Positions 18,441 to 28,939 of a stretch of DNA of 64,000 nucleotides are shown piece by piece. A program made the position numbers and the translations under genes. The notes below the pieces were generated by a model. The model saw only the letters and a program-made list of their open reading frames with translations, did not search any database and was not told the DNA's origin. Numbering within the stretch: position 1 is the first letter of the stretch; each line of letters starts with the position of its first letter. Origin of the DNA: Ignavibacteriales bacterium (GTDB taxonomy: Bacteria > Bacteroidota > Ignavibacteria > Ignavibacteriales > Ignavibacteriaceae); contig JADJIH010000029.1 in NCBI GenBank assembly GCA_016707115.1, forward strand, positions 117,386 through 181,385. Direction: 5' to 3'.

Positions 18441-18593
18441 CTACTTCTTTTTTTTATCCTTATTAAATTTCTTTTCCCCTTCTCTCTTTCCATACTTTTC
18501 ACGATAAGCATTTGCAATTTTACAATCTTTACAAAAACTTCCGCAACACTCTTTCCATTCCTTCTCAGTAAAATCTTTTCTTAATTTACTCAT
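18441..18593 (-). CDS. Small cysteine-rich protein, 50 residues
   Basis: ATG at 18593, TAG at 18441-18443. The sequence begins MSKLRKDFTEKEWKECCG and contains CCGSFCKDCKIA, then a strongly basic tail (KKFNKDKKKK). Four cysteines in CC-x3-C-x2-C spacing suggest metal binding (Zn or Fe-S). It starts eight bases after the transketolase stop and may be co-transcribed with it. I recall similar short proteins in this group, but I cannot name a family. Good start codon and compact fit between genes support it. Confidence 0.6.
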   Translation of the reverse strand: MSKLRKDFTEKEWKECCGSFCKDCKIANAYREKYGKREGEKKFNKDKKKK

Positions 18594-18601
18594 AATTTTT
18601 T

Positions 18602-20472
18602 TTACAGGGTTTTACTCAAAACTCTTTTTGCAGTTACAACAACATTTTCAACAGCAAAACCATACTTCTCATATAAAATATTATCAGGAGCAGAAGCGCC
18701 AAATGTTTCTATGCTCATTGCTTCGCCAAAATCGCCAACATATTTTTGCCAGCCCATACCAATACCCATTTCAACTGAAACTCTTGTTTTAATTTCTGCC
18801 GGCAGGATTTGATTTTTGTATTCATCAGATTGTTGTTCAAATATTTCCCAACTTGGAAAACTTATAACTCTAACATTTTTTCCTTCTGCCTCAATTTGTT
18901 CTGCTGCTTTTAACGATAGGGAAACCTCTGAGCCAGTGGCAATTAAAAGTAAATCAGGTTTTTGTTTGGAGTCTTTAACTATGTACGCTCCGTTTTCCAA
19001 TCCTTTCGCGGATCCATATTTATTCTGATCGAGAATTGGAAGCTTTTGTCTTGTTAGGATTAGTGCAACTGGTCCGCCTTTATGATTGATTGCATATTTC
19101 CATGCTTCAACTGTCTCATTAGCATCTGCCGGACGAATTACAACTAAATTCGGGATAGCACGAAGCGACGCTATTTGCTCTATCGGCTGATGTGTTGGTC
19201 CATCTTCACCAAGCCCGATACTATCATGTGTAAAAACATAAATAACCTTCTGTTTCATCAAAGCAGCTAAACGGATTGCTGGACGCATATAATCAGAAAA
19301 TATTAAAAACGTTGCACCAAATGGAACTAAGCCGCCATAGATCGCCATTCCATTTAAGATAGAGCCCATTGCGTGTTCACGAATTCCAAAGTGTATATTC
19401 TTCCCTTTTCTATCTTCAGCAGAAAAAGAAGTAGAAGATTTGATATGTGTCATGTTGGATTCATTGAGATCAGCAGAACCACCAATGAGTGTTGGAATAT
19501 CTATTGCCGCAGCATTTAAAACTTTACCAGATGCTACGCGTGTTGCAATTTTTTCAGAATAATCTTCAAACTTCGGTAAATGATTTAACCATTCTTTATC
19601 AAACTCATAATTCATTACTGATTCAAACAAAGCATAATCTTTTGGATATTTTCTCTTGTATTCATCAACTTTTTCATTCCACATATCCTCGGCTTCCTGC
19701 CCGCACTCAGCGATTCCTTTAAAGTGAGAGTAAACCTCATCTGGAACAAAAAATGTTTTGTCTTCAGGCATTCCAAGATTTCTTTTTGTAAGCTTTACTT
19801 CTTCTTCACCAAGCGGCGCACCGTGGGAGGAAGATTTATCCTGTTTATTCGGGCTTCCATATCCAATATGTGTTTTAGTTATTATAAGTGTTGGTTTATC
19901 ACAACTTGATCTGCAAAGTTTAATTGCTCTATCAACCTGATCAGAATCGTTTACGTCCAAAATTGTTAAGACCAGCCATCCGTAAGATTCAAATCTTTTT
20001 GCACATCATCAGAATAACTTATATCTGTTTTACCATCAATTGTTATTTTATTATCATCATAAAAGAAAACTAATTTACCAAGCTTCAAATGCCCTGCAAG
20101 AGATGCCGCTTCGTGCGAAACACCTTCCATCAAATCACCGTCACTGCAAATTCCAAAAATCACATGATCAATAATTTTTAAATCATCTTTATTAAAAAGT
20201 GCCGCCAAGTAATCACGTGCAATTGCCATTCCAATGGCAGTAGCCAATCCTTGCCCAAGCGGACCTGTTGTAGTTTCAACTCCAGCCGTATGACCAAGTT
20301 CTGGATGGCCGGGTGTAATGCTGTTCCATTGTCGGAAGTTTTTAAGATCATCCAGAGAAACTTTGTATCCGCTTAAGTGAAGTATTGAGTAAAGAAGCAT
20401 ACTTCCGTGTCCTGCAGATAAAACAAATCTGTCTCTGTTTAACCAGTTAGGATTTGCAGGATTATGCTTCAT
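18602..20472 (-). CDS. tkt: Transketolase, N-terminus missing and one frameshift
   Basis: The upstream part (20472-19966) has GHPELGHTAGVETTTGPLGQ and the thiamine-diphosphate segment GICSDGDLMEGVSHEAASLA. The downstream part (19960-18602) has HGAPLGEEEV, the GGSADLNESN segment, the Glu-containing HFGIREHAMGSILNGMA and SIGLGEDGPTHQPIEQIASL. A single-base shift near 19965 separates the two. The enzyme moves two-carbon units between sugar phosphates in the pentose phosphate pathway. The protein begins at KHNPANPNWL, so about 60 residues, including the NSGHPG active-site His motif, are absent. The neighbouring divergent gene has also lost its 5' end at the same point, so a deletion or assembly join near 20475 is likely. 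Confidence 0.9.
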
Positions 20473-22617
20473 TGTTTTGTTTTTTTAACTGAAGCTCAGG
20501 ATAAACAACTAACCTTTAACCAGGTTTATATGTTTAGTGAACCAAGAATTTTAAAACCACTGCCCCGCTTGCAAGGCTGGTTTGATGATGATCATTATCT
20601 AATGCAAAAACGTGATGCAACAACTAGTGCAATTGTAAAAGTTAATGCTAAAACCGGAGAAGAAACAATTTTGTTGGATTTCAATTCAATCAATCCAAAT
20701 CTTGATGAAGCAGAATTAACTGCTGAAGAAAACATCGGAATTACAAAAGATTATACCGGTTTACTTTTTTATGATGATAACGATTTGTTTTTCTATTCTG
20801 TTCCTCAAAACAAAGTTACACGTTTAACAAACGATAAAGATGAAGAAGTAAATCCTATGCTTTCTCCTGATGGAAAAAAAGTTGCATACACAAAAAACAA
20901 AGATCTTTATGTTGTTAATGTTGAATCAGCAAAAGAAACACGATTAACAAACGATGCAAGCGATGTTGTATATAATGGTTATGCTTCGTGGGTTTATATG
21001 GAAGAGATAATAGGACGATCACTTAACTACCGTGCTTTCTGGTGGGCGCCAAACAGCGAGATGATTTCTTTTTTAAGATTTGATGATTCACCAGTTCCGC
21101 AATTTCCTCTTTACAAAGCCGATGGTGTTCACGGTGAACTCGAGTGGGAACATTATCCAAAACCCGGAGATCCAAATCCAATTGTTAAGATGGGTATTGC
21201 ACATATCAGTGCAAACAAGGTAGTTTGGATCGATGAAGATGAAAATGCGGATCAATACACTGCGTGGCCATTCTGGTCTCCCGATAGTAAAGAAATGTTT
21301 TACCAGGTTTTAAATCGTGATCAAAATGATCTGCAAATTTTATCAGCAAATCCTGAAACAGGAAAAAATAAATTAGTCTATCAAGAAAAAAACAATACGT
21401 GGGTAGAATTCTTTGAAGACATTCATATCTTAAAAAACAATGAGGGTTTCATTCTGCGAAGTGAACTCGATGGATGGAGACATCTTTATTATTATGATAT
21501 GAACGGCAAGCTTAAGAAACAATTAACTAAAGGTGAATGGAATGTTTCAGATATCAAACTTGTGGATGAAGAAAACAAAAGACTATATTTTGAAGCAAAC
21601 AAAGGAGAAAGATTAGAAGCACATTTATTTGTTGTTGATTTTAATGGCGATGATATTGAACAGCTCACAAATATTCCTGGAACACACAAGGTTAATGTTT
21701 CTCCCAATGGAAAATATTTTTACGATTCTTATTCGAGCATCAGTACTCCCGGAAAGCTAGAGTTATACAATGGCGATGGCAATTTGATAAAAAATCTTGG
21801 CGATAGAAAATCAAAGATATTTGATGAATATAATCTAGGCACAACAGAAATATTTTCTATCAAAACTGAAGATGGATTCGACTTGCCTGCAATGTGGGTG
21901 CTTCCTCCGGATTTTGATGAGAATAAAAAGTATCCTGTTTTATTTGCTGTTTATGGTGGACCAGGTGGAACGGATGTTACTAATTCTTTTTCCGCTTACT
22001 TAGATAGATATTTTATTTCACAAAGTGGAATAATTTATTTAGTGCTTGATCATCGGGGTTCAGCCTACTTTGGTAAAAAGGGAAAAGATTATTTGTATCG
22101 CAATATGGGTAAGTGGGAAATCAATGATTATGCAGAAGCTGTAAAGTGGTTAAAGACAAAATCATTTATTGATTCCACAAAAATTGGAATTACCGGCTCA
22201 AGTTATGGTGGATATGTAACCTGCATGGCACTTACTCTTGGCGCCGATTATTTTACTCACGGTGTTGCAGAATACTCTGTTACTGATTGGGCGCTTTACG
22301 ATAATGTTTACACAGAAAGATATATGGATTTGCCTGCTGAAAATAAAGAAGGATATAAGTATGGATCCGCAATGACACACGCAAATAAGTATAAAGGATT
22401 GTTACGATTAACGCACGGAACTTTGGATGACAACTGTCATATGCAAAACACACTTCAGCTTGTGGATAAGTTTACGAGTATGGATAAACATTTTGAGTTA
22501 ATGCTTTATCCAAATGAAAGACACGGAGTTGGATTTCCCAAATGGCAGCATGCACAACGAGAGTATGTACAATTCTGGTATAAAAATTTTCTTGGAAAAG
22601 ATTTTGCGAAGGAATAA
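20464..22617 (+). CDS. S9B dipeptidyl-peptidase IV-like protease
   Basis: An N-terminal beta-propeller (DPPIV_N; WYMEEIIGRSLNYRAFWWAP-like segment) is followed by a prolyl oligopeptidase catalytic domain. The nucleophile is in GITGSSYGGYVTCMAL, the Asp in THGTLDDNCHMQN and the His in YPNERHGVGFP. DPP-IV-type enzymes remove X-Pro or X-Ala dipeptides from peptide N-termini, usually in the periplasm. The beginning (MLHCFVFLTEAQ) is only the tail of a signal peptide; mature sequence starts near QDKQLTFNQVY. The first 10-15 residues and the promoter seem lost at the junction with the divergent transketolase. Confidence 0.9.
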   Translation: MLHCFVFLTEAQDKQLTFNQVYMFSEPRILKPLPRLQGWFDDDHYLMQKRDATTSAIVKVNAKTGEETILLDFNSINPNLDEAELTAEENIGITKDYTGLLFYDDNDLFFYSVPQNKVTRLTNDKDEEVNPMLSPDGKKVAYTKNKDLYVVNVESAKETRLTNDASDVVYNGYASWVYMEEIIGRSLNYRAFWWAPNSEMISFLRFDDSPVPQFPLYKADGVHGELEWEHYPKPGDPNPIVKMGIAHISANKVVWIDEDENADQYTAWPFWSPDSKEMFYQVLNRDQNDLQILSANPETGKNKLVYQEKNNTWVEFFEDIHILKNNEGFILRSELDGWRHLYYYDMNGKLKKQLTKGEWNVSDIKLVDEENKRLYFEANKGERLEAHLFVVDFNGDDIEQLTNIPGTHKVNVSPNGKYFYDSYSSISTPGKLELYNGDGNLIKNLGDRKSKIFDEYNLGTTEIFSIKTEDGFDLPAMWVLPPDFDENKKYPVLFAVYGGPGGTDVTNSFSAYLDRYFISQSGIIYLVLDHRGSAYFGKKGKDYLYRNMGKWEINDYAEAVKWLKTKSFIDSTKIGITGSSYGGYVTCMALTLGADYFTHGVAEYSVTDWALYDNVYTERYMDLPAENKEGYKYGSAMTHANKYKGLLRLTHGTLDDNCHMQNTLQLVDKFTSMDKHFELMLYPNERHGVGFPKWQHAQREYVQFWYKNFLGKDFAKE

Positions 22618-22622
22618 AAACA

Positions 22623-22711
22623 AATAGAACGCGGATGACGCTGATTTTGCGGATCATCGCGGATTAAATCCGTGAAAACCCGCGTCATCCGTGCTATCCG
22701 TGTTCTATTCT
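22623..22711. repeat. Palindromic dispersed repeat (AACGCGGATGACG family)
   Basis: The arms AATAGAACGCGGATGACG and CGTCATCCG...CGTGTTCTATT are inverted, with an inner GCGGATTAAATCCGTG palindrome. It separates the convergent DPP-IV and radical SAM genes and could form a bidirectional terminator-like structure. Repeats of this wording are widespread in Bacteroidota-type genomes. Confidence 0.75.
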
Positions 22712-22713
22712 GA

Positions 22714-24195
22714 TTAAACTGTTCTTATCACTTTTCTAAAATGAAAACCATAAACAGCAAGTGTCATCGCTGTTGGGAATTTGCGGGGATACTTCCACAA
22801 ACTAACAAAGAAAAGTTTCCAGAAATATTTTTTTCCTTTTTCAATTATTCCAAGCAGCCATAACAATCTAACAAAAGCTTTTAACTGCTCGAGATTAATT
22901 ACTTTGGGTGTCCAAACAGGAACATTATATTCTTTCAAAAATATTTTTAATCGTTTATAATATTCTTCTTGTGAGTAAATAGTATTTAGCAATCTGCTGT
23001 AACCGCGAATAAGATTTTTGAATTCCATTTTAGGAACAAAGTTTATACTTGCATCCATATTGTTGCCTGTCCACATTTCAAGTAATCTTCCTTCATCTTT
23101 AAGTCTTTGATAAAGCTTAGTTCCAGTTGGTGCATTTAACAACCCAACCATAGCACTGGTTATTCCACTCTTCTGAATAAAATTAATCTGCTCATCAAAT
23201 ACATTTTCCGTATCGTTATCAAATCCAACAATAAATCCACCTGAAACTAGCATACCGCTTCTTTGTAATTTATTTACAGATTCAACAAGATCGCGTTTTA
23301 AGTTTTGCATTTTACCGCACTCAACTAAGCTTTCACTATTTGGAGTTTCAATTCCAACAAAGATGCTGTTAAAACCTGCTTCAACCATAAGCCGCATCAA
23401 CTCATCATCATCAGCAAGATTTATTGAAACTTCTGTGATAAAAAAGAAAGGATATTTTTTTTCTTTTGACCACTCAATCAACGCAGGTAAAGTATCTTCT
23501 TTAAGTTTTCGTTTGTTGCCGATAAAATTATCATCAACAACAGAAATTCCGCCGCGCCATCCAAGTTCATATAAACGATCTAACTCAGTAATAAACTGCT
23601 CTGTACATTTTGCACGCGGTTTTCTTCCGTTTAACATAGTGATGCTGCAAAACTCACAATCATAAGGACAGCCGCGCGAATACTGTACGCTCATTGAAGC
23701 ATACTTTTTCATATCAAGCAATTCCCACATTGGAGTTGGGGCTAAATCAATTTCAGGAAATTCATCTGTTTGGTAAACCTGTTTTGGATTTCCGTTTTCT
23801 AAATCTTCTAGAAATTGTGGAAGAGTTATCTCGGCTTCATTCAATATAAAATGATCAACACCAAGAAGATCTTTATATTGTGTTGTACAAAGTGGACCGC
23901 CCGCTACGACTTTTACTCCAAGTTTGTTGCATCTTCTAACTATTTCTCTAAAAGATTTTAAGTGAACATTCATTGCGCTGATAAAAACATAATCAGCCCA
24001 AAGAATATCTTTATCGTTTAGTTTGGATACATTAAGATCGATAAGTTTTTTGCTCCAATCTTTTGGAAGCATTGCGGCTACAGTAATTAAACCAAGAGGA
24101 GGTTCTGCGGATTTTTTGGAAACGAATTTTAGTGCTTCTTTAAAACTCCAGAACGTTGATGGTGTTTCAGGATAAATCAATAATACTTTCATCAT
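22714..24195 (-). CDS. B12-binding radical SAM protein (DUF4070-type C-terminus)
   Basis: The start at 24195 (MMKVLLIYPETPSTFWSF) has an AAGGAAA ribosome site. The N-terminal half is a cobalamin-binding-like Rossmann domain (PPLGLITVAAMLPKDWSKKL, then GVKVVAGGPLCT). The radical SAM cluster is in YSRGCPYDCEFCSITMLNGR (CxxxCxxC near residue 200). A C-terminal DUF4070-like helical extension follows (NNMDASINFVPKM onward). Such enzymes do methylations and other radical reactions on lipids or secondary metabolites; the closest remembered group is the HpnJ/BchE-like set. The substrate is unknown. Single gene, convergent with DPP-IV. Confidence 0.88.
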   Translation of the reverse strand: MMKVLLIYPETPSTFWSFKEALKFVSKKSAEPPLGLITVAAMLPKDWSKKLIDLNVSKLNDKDILWADYVFISAMNVHLKSFREIVRRCNKLGVKVVAGGPLCTTQYKDLLGVDHFILNEAEITLPQFLEDLENGNPKQVYQTDEFPEIDLAPTPMWELLDMKKYASMSVQYSRGCPYDCEFCSITMLNGRKPRAKCTEQFITELDRLYELGWRGGISVVDDNFIGNKRKLKEDTLPALIEWSKEKKYPFFFITEVSINLADDDELMRLMVEAGFNSIFVGIETPNSESLVECGKMQNLKRDLVESVNKLQRSGMLVSGGFIVGFDNDTENVFDEQINFIQKSGITSAMVGLLNAPTGTKLYQRLKDEGRLLEMWTGNNMDASINFVPKMEFKNLIRGYSRLLNTIYSQEEYYKRLKIFLKEYNVPVWTPKVINLEQLKAFVRLLWLLGIIEKGKKYFWKLFFVSLWKYPRKFPTAMTLAVYGFHFRKVIRTV

Positions 24196-24341
24196 ACATT
24201 TCCTTTTGAAGTTACATATCAAAACTGCAAAGAATTTTAATACGTGTTTGTAAAAGAAATGTAATATGGATTTTTTAAGATTTGTTGTTAATAATAATTA
24301 AAATGATATTTGAGTTAAGAAAATTCTAATTAAGTTTTATT

Positions 24342-25325
24342 ATGCGCAGAAAACATTCATTCGTTTATAATCTGGTGATTTTTATTCTTGCTCAGCTTGT
24401 GTGGCTAGCCGTTTTACTGCTCTGGATTTATTGGTATGTATCAAACAACATAATATTTGAACAAGTTGGTGAAAAAATTGCGCCTCAAATAGTTTATGAT
24501 GCGCCAAGTGTTTTTCCATTTGTAGGTGGAATTGTTCTGCTTACCGGATTATCTGTAAGTCTAGTGCTGATCTTTCGTCACTTAAATATTCAAATAAAGT
24601 TAAATACTCTTTACGATAATTTTATAGCTAACGTTACACATGAACTTAAATCTCCATTATCATCTATACAACTATACTTAGAAACATTAAATTCCCGGGA
24701 CGTTCCGGAGGAAAAGAAGAAAGAATTTTATGTTTTAATGATGCGTGATGCCGAAAGATTAAAAAATCTTGTTAACTCCATTCTTGAAATTGCTTCAATG
24801 GATAAGAAAAAATTTTATAAGGATTTTGAAGTTTATAAAGCTGATGAAACAATCAAGAAAATTATTTTGGAATCCGCAGAGCAATTTCAGTTAAAAGAAA
24901 GTGCTATACGATTTAGCGGTGATGCGGGTTGCGATATTTTGCTGGATAGAAACTCCATTAAGACTGTTTTTGATAATCTTGTGGATAATTCTATAAAGTA
25001 TAGTATTGCGCCTTTAGAAATTATGATTAAGTTTAAGCGTAATACAAAAAAAACTGAGATAGAATTTTCAGATAATGGAATTGGGATTCCGAATGAAGAA
25101 ATAAAAAAAATCTTTCAGAAGTTCCACCGCATTTATGATAAAGACATTCCAAATGTAAAGGGAACTGGGCTTGGACTTTATGTTGTAAGGGAAATAATTA
25201 AAAACCATAAAGGAAAAATTTTTGCATTCAGTGAAGGCAAAGGTAAAGGATCCAAGTTTAAAATAGAATTACCGATCTATACTGAAAAGAAAAAAATCTG
25301 TAAAGGGAAACAAAAAGGATTTTAA
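24342..25325 (+). CDS. Sensor histidine kinase
   Basis: Two membrane helices (about residues 10-32 and 64-84) enclose a short 30-residue periplasmic loop. The HisKA motif NVTHELKSPLSSIQLYLETL (His near 100) and HATPase motifs NLVDNSIKYS, DNGIGIP and GTGLGLYVVREI follow. There is no HAMP or PAS domain, so the sensing part is small. Its stop is two bases before the response regulator start at 25328, and the two form a standard OmpR-type pair. The stimulus is not evident. Confidence 0.92.
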   Translation: MRRKHSFVYNLVIFILAQLVWLAVLLLWIYWYVSNNIIFEQVGEKIAPQIVYDAPSVFPFVGGIVLLTGLSVSLVLIFRHLNIQIKLNTLYDNFIANVTHELKSPLSSIQLYLETLNSRDVPEEKKKEFYVLMMRDAERLKNLVNSILEIASMDKKKFYKDFEVYKADETIKKIILESAEQFQLKESAIRFSGDAGCDILLDRNSIKTVFDNLVDNSIKYSIAPLEIMIKFKRNTKKTEIEFSDNGIGIPNEEIKKIFQKFHRIYDKDIPNVKGTGLGLYVVREIIKNHKGKIFAFSEGKGKGSKFKIELPIYTEKKKICKGKQKGF

Positions 25326-25327
25326 GA

Positions 25328-26038
25328 ATGAATGATGAACAATTAGACAAATCAAAAATTCTTTTGGTGGAAGATGAAGAAAACCTTGCGTTGGGATTGG
25401 AGTACAATCTTTCTGAAGAAGGATACAAGGTTACTCTTGCACGAGATGGAAAAGAGGCTATAAAGTTTTTTGATGAAAGTGATTTTGATTTGATTGTTCT
25501 TGATATAATGCTACCGTATTTCAACGGATTTGAAATTGCAAAGCACATTCGCGAGAAGCATCCGCAAATGCCAATACTTATGTTAACCGCCCGTACCCAG
25601 GTTGAAGATCGCGTAAAAGGTCTTGAACTTGGTGCTGATGATTATCTTACAAAACCTTTTCATCTAAAAGAATTGCTGCTAAGAATAAAAGGAATGTTGA
25701 AAAGAAAAAGTTGGTATCAGAAGGTTGTTATTGAAAATCCTATTTATAGATTTGGGATAAATGAAATAAATTTTGAAAACTTAAAGTGTATAAGCGGAAA
25801 AAAGGGATTTCAACTTACATCCTACGAAGCGATGATTATGAAGTACCTAATAGAAAATAAAGATAAAGTGGTAACACGTAAAGAACTCTTGGAAAACGTT
25901 TGGAATATGAATCCTGAAATTGAAACAAGAACTGTTGATAATTTTATTGTAAGATTAAGAAAATATTTTGAAGTTGATCCATCTAATCCGCAGTATATTG
26001 TAAGTGTTAGAAGTGCGGGATATATGTTTCAAGTTTAG
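25328..26038 (+). CDS. OmpR-family response regulator
   Basis: Receiver domain with KILLVEDEENLALGLEYNLS, phospho-Asp in LIVLDIMLPYFNGFE (near residue 57) and Lys in DDYLTKPFHLKEL. A winged-helix domain follows with LTSYEAMIMKYLIENKDKVV and TVDNFIVRLRKYFEVDPSNP. Partner of the kinase directly upstream. Complete at 236 residues. A short dispersed repeat begins at its stop codon. Confidence 0.93.
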   Translation: MNDEQLDKSKILLVEDEENLALGLEYNLSEEGYKVTLARDGKEAIKFFDESDFDLIVLDIMLPYFNGFEIAKHIREKHPQMPILMLTARTQVEDRVKGLELGADDYLTKPFHLKELLLRIKGMLKRKSWYQKVVIENPIYRFGINEINFENLKCISGKKGFQLTSYEAMIMKYLIENKDKVVTRKELLENVWNMNPEIETRTVDNFIVRLRKYFEVDPSNPQYIVSVRSAGYMFQV

Positions 26039-26063
26039 GTTCAAGTTCAAGAGTAAGCTCAAG
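26037..26063 (+). repeat. Short dispersed repeat after the response regulator
   Basis: AGGTTCAAGTTCAAGAGTAAG followed by CTCAAG. The same wording, one repeat unit shorter, is inside the SDR gene at 4341-4364. Confidence 0.45.
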
Positions 26064-26103
26064 AAAAATCACTGAATTATATATTTAAAAATTTATTAGC
26101 GTC

Positions 26104-26643
26104 ATGAATCGTTTAATATCAATAACAGAAAAAAAAGATATACCTATAAAATACCAGTACACACCACTTGGATTGTTGCTTGAATACCATAATCTAAATC
26201 GAGAGTTTGAGAATTATTCCGAGGCACAATTACTTATTGGAATGTGTATGGATAACCGCAAACATCTTCATATGCCGGATAATTTTGCTTTTATAATTCG
26301 TTCCGGCGGGGCTAATCTTCGCTACAGTGAGTTTAAAGTTTCATTTGCTGTTTCTGTTGGCGAAGTAAAACATATCGCACTTATTGCACACAGCAATTGC
26401 GGTATGGTTAACCTGATGTCAAAAAAAAATCAATTTATCACAAAACTTTCAGACAACGGCGGCTGGACAACAGAGCAAGCAGAAGAACATTTTAACAACT
26501 ATGCACCAATGTTTGAAATAAATAATGAAATAGATTTCATTCTCAGCGAAACTCAGAGATTACGCCAGCGCTATCCCAAAGTACAAATTGCTCCAATGTA
26601 TTATAAGTTAGAAGACAATTTACTGTATATGATAAAAGAATAA
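26104..26643 (+). CDS. Beta-carbonic-anhydrase-like protein
   Basis: The Zn-site pattern of beta-carbonic anhydrase is present: Cys48-x-Asp50-x-Arg52 in GMCMDNRKH, then His96 and Cys99 in ALIAHSNCGM. The segment FAFIIRSGGANLRYSEFKVS aligns with the usual RNAGG region. Beta-carbonic anhydrases interconvert CO2 and bicarbonate. At 179 residues it is near the short end of the family, and the insertion KKNQFITKLSDNGGWTTEQA is unusual, so activity is likely but not certain. It stands 65 bases after the two-component pair, which might regulate it. Confidence 0.8.
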   Translation: MNRLISITEKKDIPIKYQYTPLGLLLEYHNLNREFENYSEAQLLIGMCMDNRKHLHMPDNFAFIIRSGGANLRYSEFKVSFAVSVGEVKHIALIAHSNCGMVNLMSKKNQFITKLSDNGGWTTEQAEEHFNNYAPMFEINNEIDFILSETQRLRQRYPKVQIAPMYYKLEDNLLYMIKE

Positions 26644-26647
26644 TGTA

Positions 26648-28836
26648 TTATTTTAAATAAATCATTTTCTTTGTTTGAATAAAGTCTCCTGCCTTAAGTT
26701 GATAAAAATAAACGCCGCTGGGCAATGAAGAATTTGCGATGTACAATGTAGAATGAGGTCCAGCTTCATAATAACCATCAACAATAGTTTCAATTTCTCT
26801 ACCAAGTACATCAAACACTTTTAATGTTTGATGACTGCCCACTGGCGACTGCCAACTAATTTTTGTGCTTGGGTTAAATGGGTTGGGATAGTTTTGATAG
26901 AGTCGAAAATTGTTTATAATTACAACTTCGTATGGTTCTTCCACATCAGTAATTTCAGTTGGATCATAAGCAATTAAAAAACCTTTGTCGTACACTGTTA
27001 AAGCTGTCTTTATTCCAGCAGATGTTAATAATCTTGAACCATGTGTTTGATTACTGGTACTGAGAGCAACAAATACTCCCAAATTTCCATCATACAGAAG
27101 ATGACTAGGATCACTACTGTTCATTGGATTATAACGAATTATTATTCTGTCACTTTGTGCTGTGTTTGAATAGTAAATGTTTGGATGAGTTACTACTGAG
27201 TTAGATATTGAACTAAAACCGTAATATTTTAAATCGTTTGCTGGCAGAACAAAAACACTATCATTTAAATGTATCGTTCCCTGATTTTTAACTGGAATAT
27301 TAATCTCTTCACCATTTATAGGATTAAAAATATAAGTTGAATTTAGATTTCTGTCAATAATCAAATAATATCCCGTCTTCTCTTCGCTGATAAATCCGGT
27401 GGGAAATGGTTTTACTCTCCAATCATCTTTTACGTTTGAATAAATTAAATGCTCAGCCGATTCAGTGTAGTTAACAAATTTAACAAGTGAATAATCAACA
27501 CTTCCAAAAACATCAAAATAAGTGTTGGTTGGAGAGAAAGAAACTAGCTTTAAACTATCTGTTGTTCCATTATAACTAAAGGCTGTCATTCCATTGATGC
27601 CGGGACCTTTATAGTAAACAATCGCGGCATAATTATTACCAAGTTCAATGCTTTGAAGCGTTGGGAATGTTCCAGTTTGCCAATTAGAATAATAGAATTC
27701 TGAGTTGCCACAAATAAAATCATAAAAGACAAGTTTGTTTTCTGTCCTGATAGAAACTAAATGACCACCAACATCAAACGTATTTCTATAATCATAAGTT
27801 ATATTAAAATCGTGCTGAGTAAATAATCTTGAATAAACATCATAAGTAATTAAATTTACTTTATCGTTATTGTCTTTATCATAAGTGGAGTGGAATATGC
27901 CTTGCCCGCCGGTTCCGGAAATACTTGGCACAAGATGAGTATTGTTATAGCTGTATTGATACGAAAATTCATCAAACTCACCAACAAGTGTATTGTAAAC
28001 CCACAAATAATAAGTTGCAATATCGTTTACAACTTCTGATCGCGAAGTAAACAGATAACATAATCTTGGGTAAACACGATTTAGATCGTACTGATGAAGA
28101 ATATCTGTGATATAAACTTCTGAAGATTTTGTTGAGAAAGTGCCTGTATAAGCAGAGTAGCCTCCATATAAATACGGAGTGCCACTTGTTTCCCCGAAAA
28201 TAAATCCGTGCTCTAATTGTTTAAATATAGAAAAGTTATCTCCTGTATATTCTGAAATAGTTTTAGTGACTAAACTATAAGCAACTAGTGTATGTACGTT
28301 TAAATTCGCAGATGATAAATAAAAGCAAAGATAATCATCACCTTTATATACTTGTTTGTAAGGGGTTTCTCCAACTTGAACATAATTAGCGCTTCTTATC
28401 TGTGAATCTTCGGCATCAAAAACATAAAACTTAGAATCTGAAACTAAGTAACCCATGTTATTGGAGCATCCAGTAAACATTTGAATTGTTGGTAAGATTT
28501 GTCCTTCATAACGTAGTTCCACAAAACTATTATTTAATGAGCTATAAAAACTGCTAACGAATCATTTACCAACATTGCTGTATTGCCGTCAGCTCTTGCA
28601 TCAGTCCATTCAAGTGTTGTTGATATTAATGTTGAATCCCAATTTCCGGTTATACTGTTAAAAGCATAAACCTTATTTGAATTAATCTCAGCAAAGATTA
28701 AACATGTTCCACCAACCGCGAATTTATTGTTTGATGTAAGGGAATGCCCAATATTTAAAATATCCCAGCCGTTATTCTGGGCAAAACAGAGGTTTATTAC
28801 AGAATGGAAAAGCAAGAGGAAAAGTGTTTTTTTCAT
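26648..28836 (-). CDS. Type IX secretion cargo protein, beta-propeller-like (one frameshift)
   Basis: A signal peptide (MKKTLFLLLFHSVINLCFAQ) starts at 28836. The frame stops at 28534 but one missing T near 28545 would join it to the long downstream frame (AVFYSSLNNSFVELRYEGQI). The body holds about six strand-rich repeats with short W/Y motifs, consistent with a propeller. The C-terminus is a T9SS sorting domain: QNYPNPFNPSTKISW, then DVLGREIETIVDGYYEAGPH and FYQLKAGDFIQTKKMIYLK. It should be exported to the cell surface or medium. The ligand is unknown. Confidence 0.8.
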
Positions 28837-28895
28837 TTTCTCATCTCCTGTAAGTTTTACGGGACAAGAAATATCAAGACAACAATATTAAAAAA

Positions 28896-28927
28896 AAGTG
28901 CAGCCCACCATTAGGTGGGCTGCACTT
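28896..28927 (-). terminator. Perfect hairpin terminator
   Basis: 14-bp perfect arms AAGTGCAGCCCACC / GGTGGGCTGCACTT with an ATTA loop, and an A7 run on the plus-strand left side, which is a U run on the minus strand. It ends the upstream minus-strand transcription before 28836 or the gene at 28940. Confidence 0.75.
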
Positions 28928-28939
28928 AACACAAATTAA

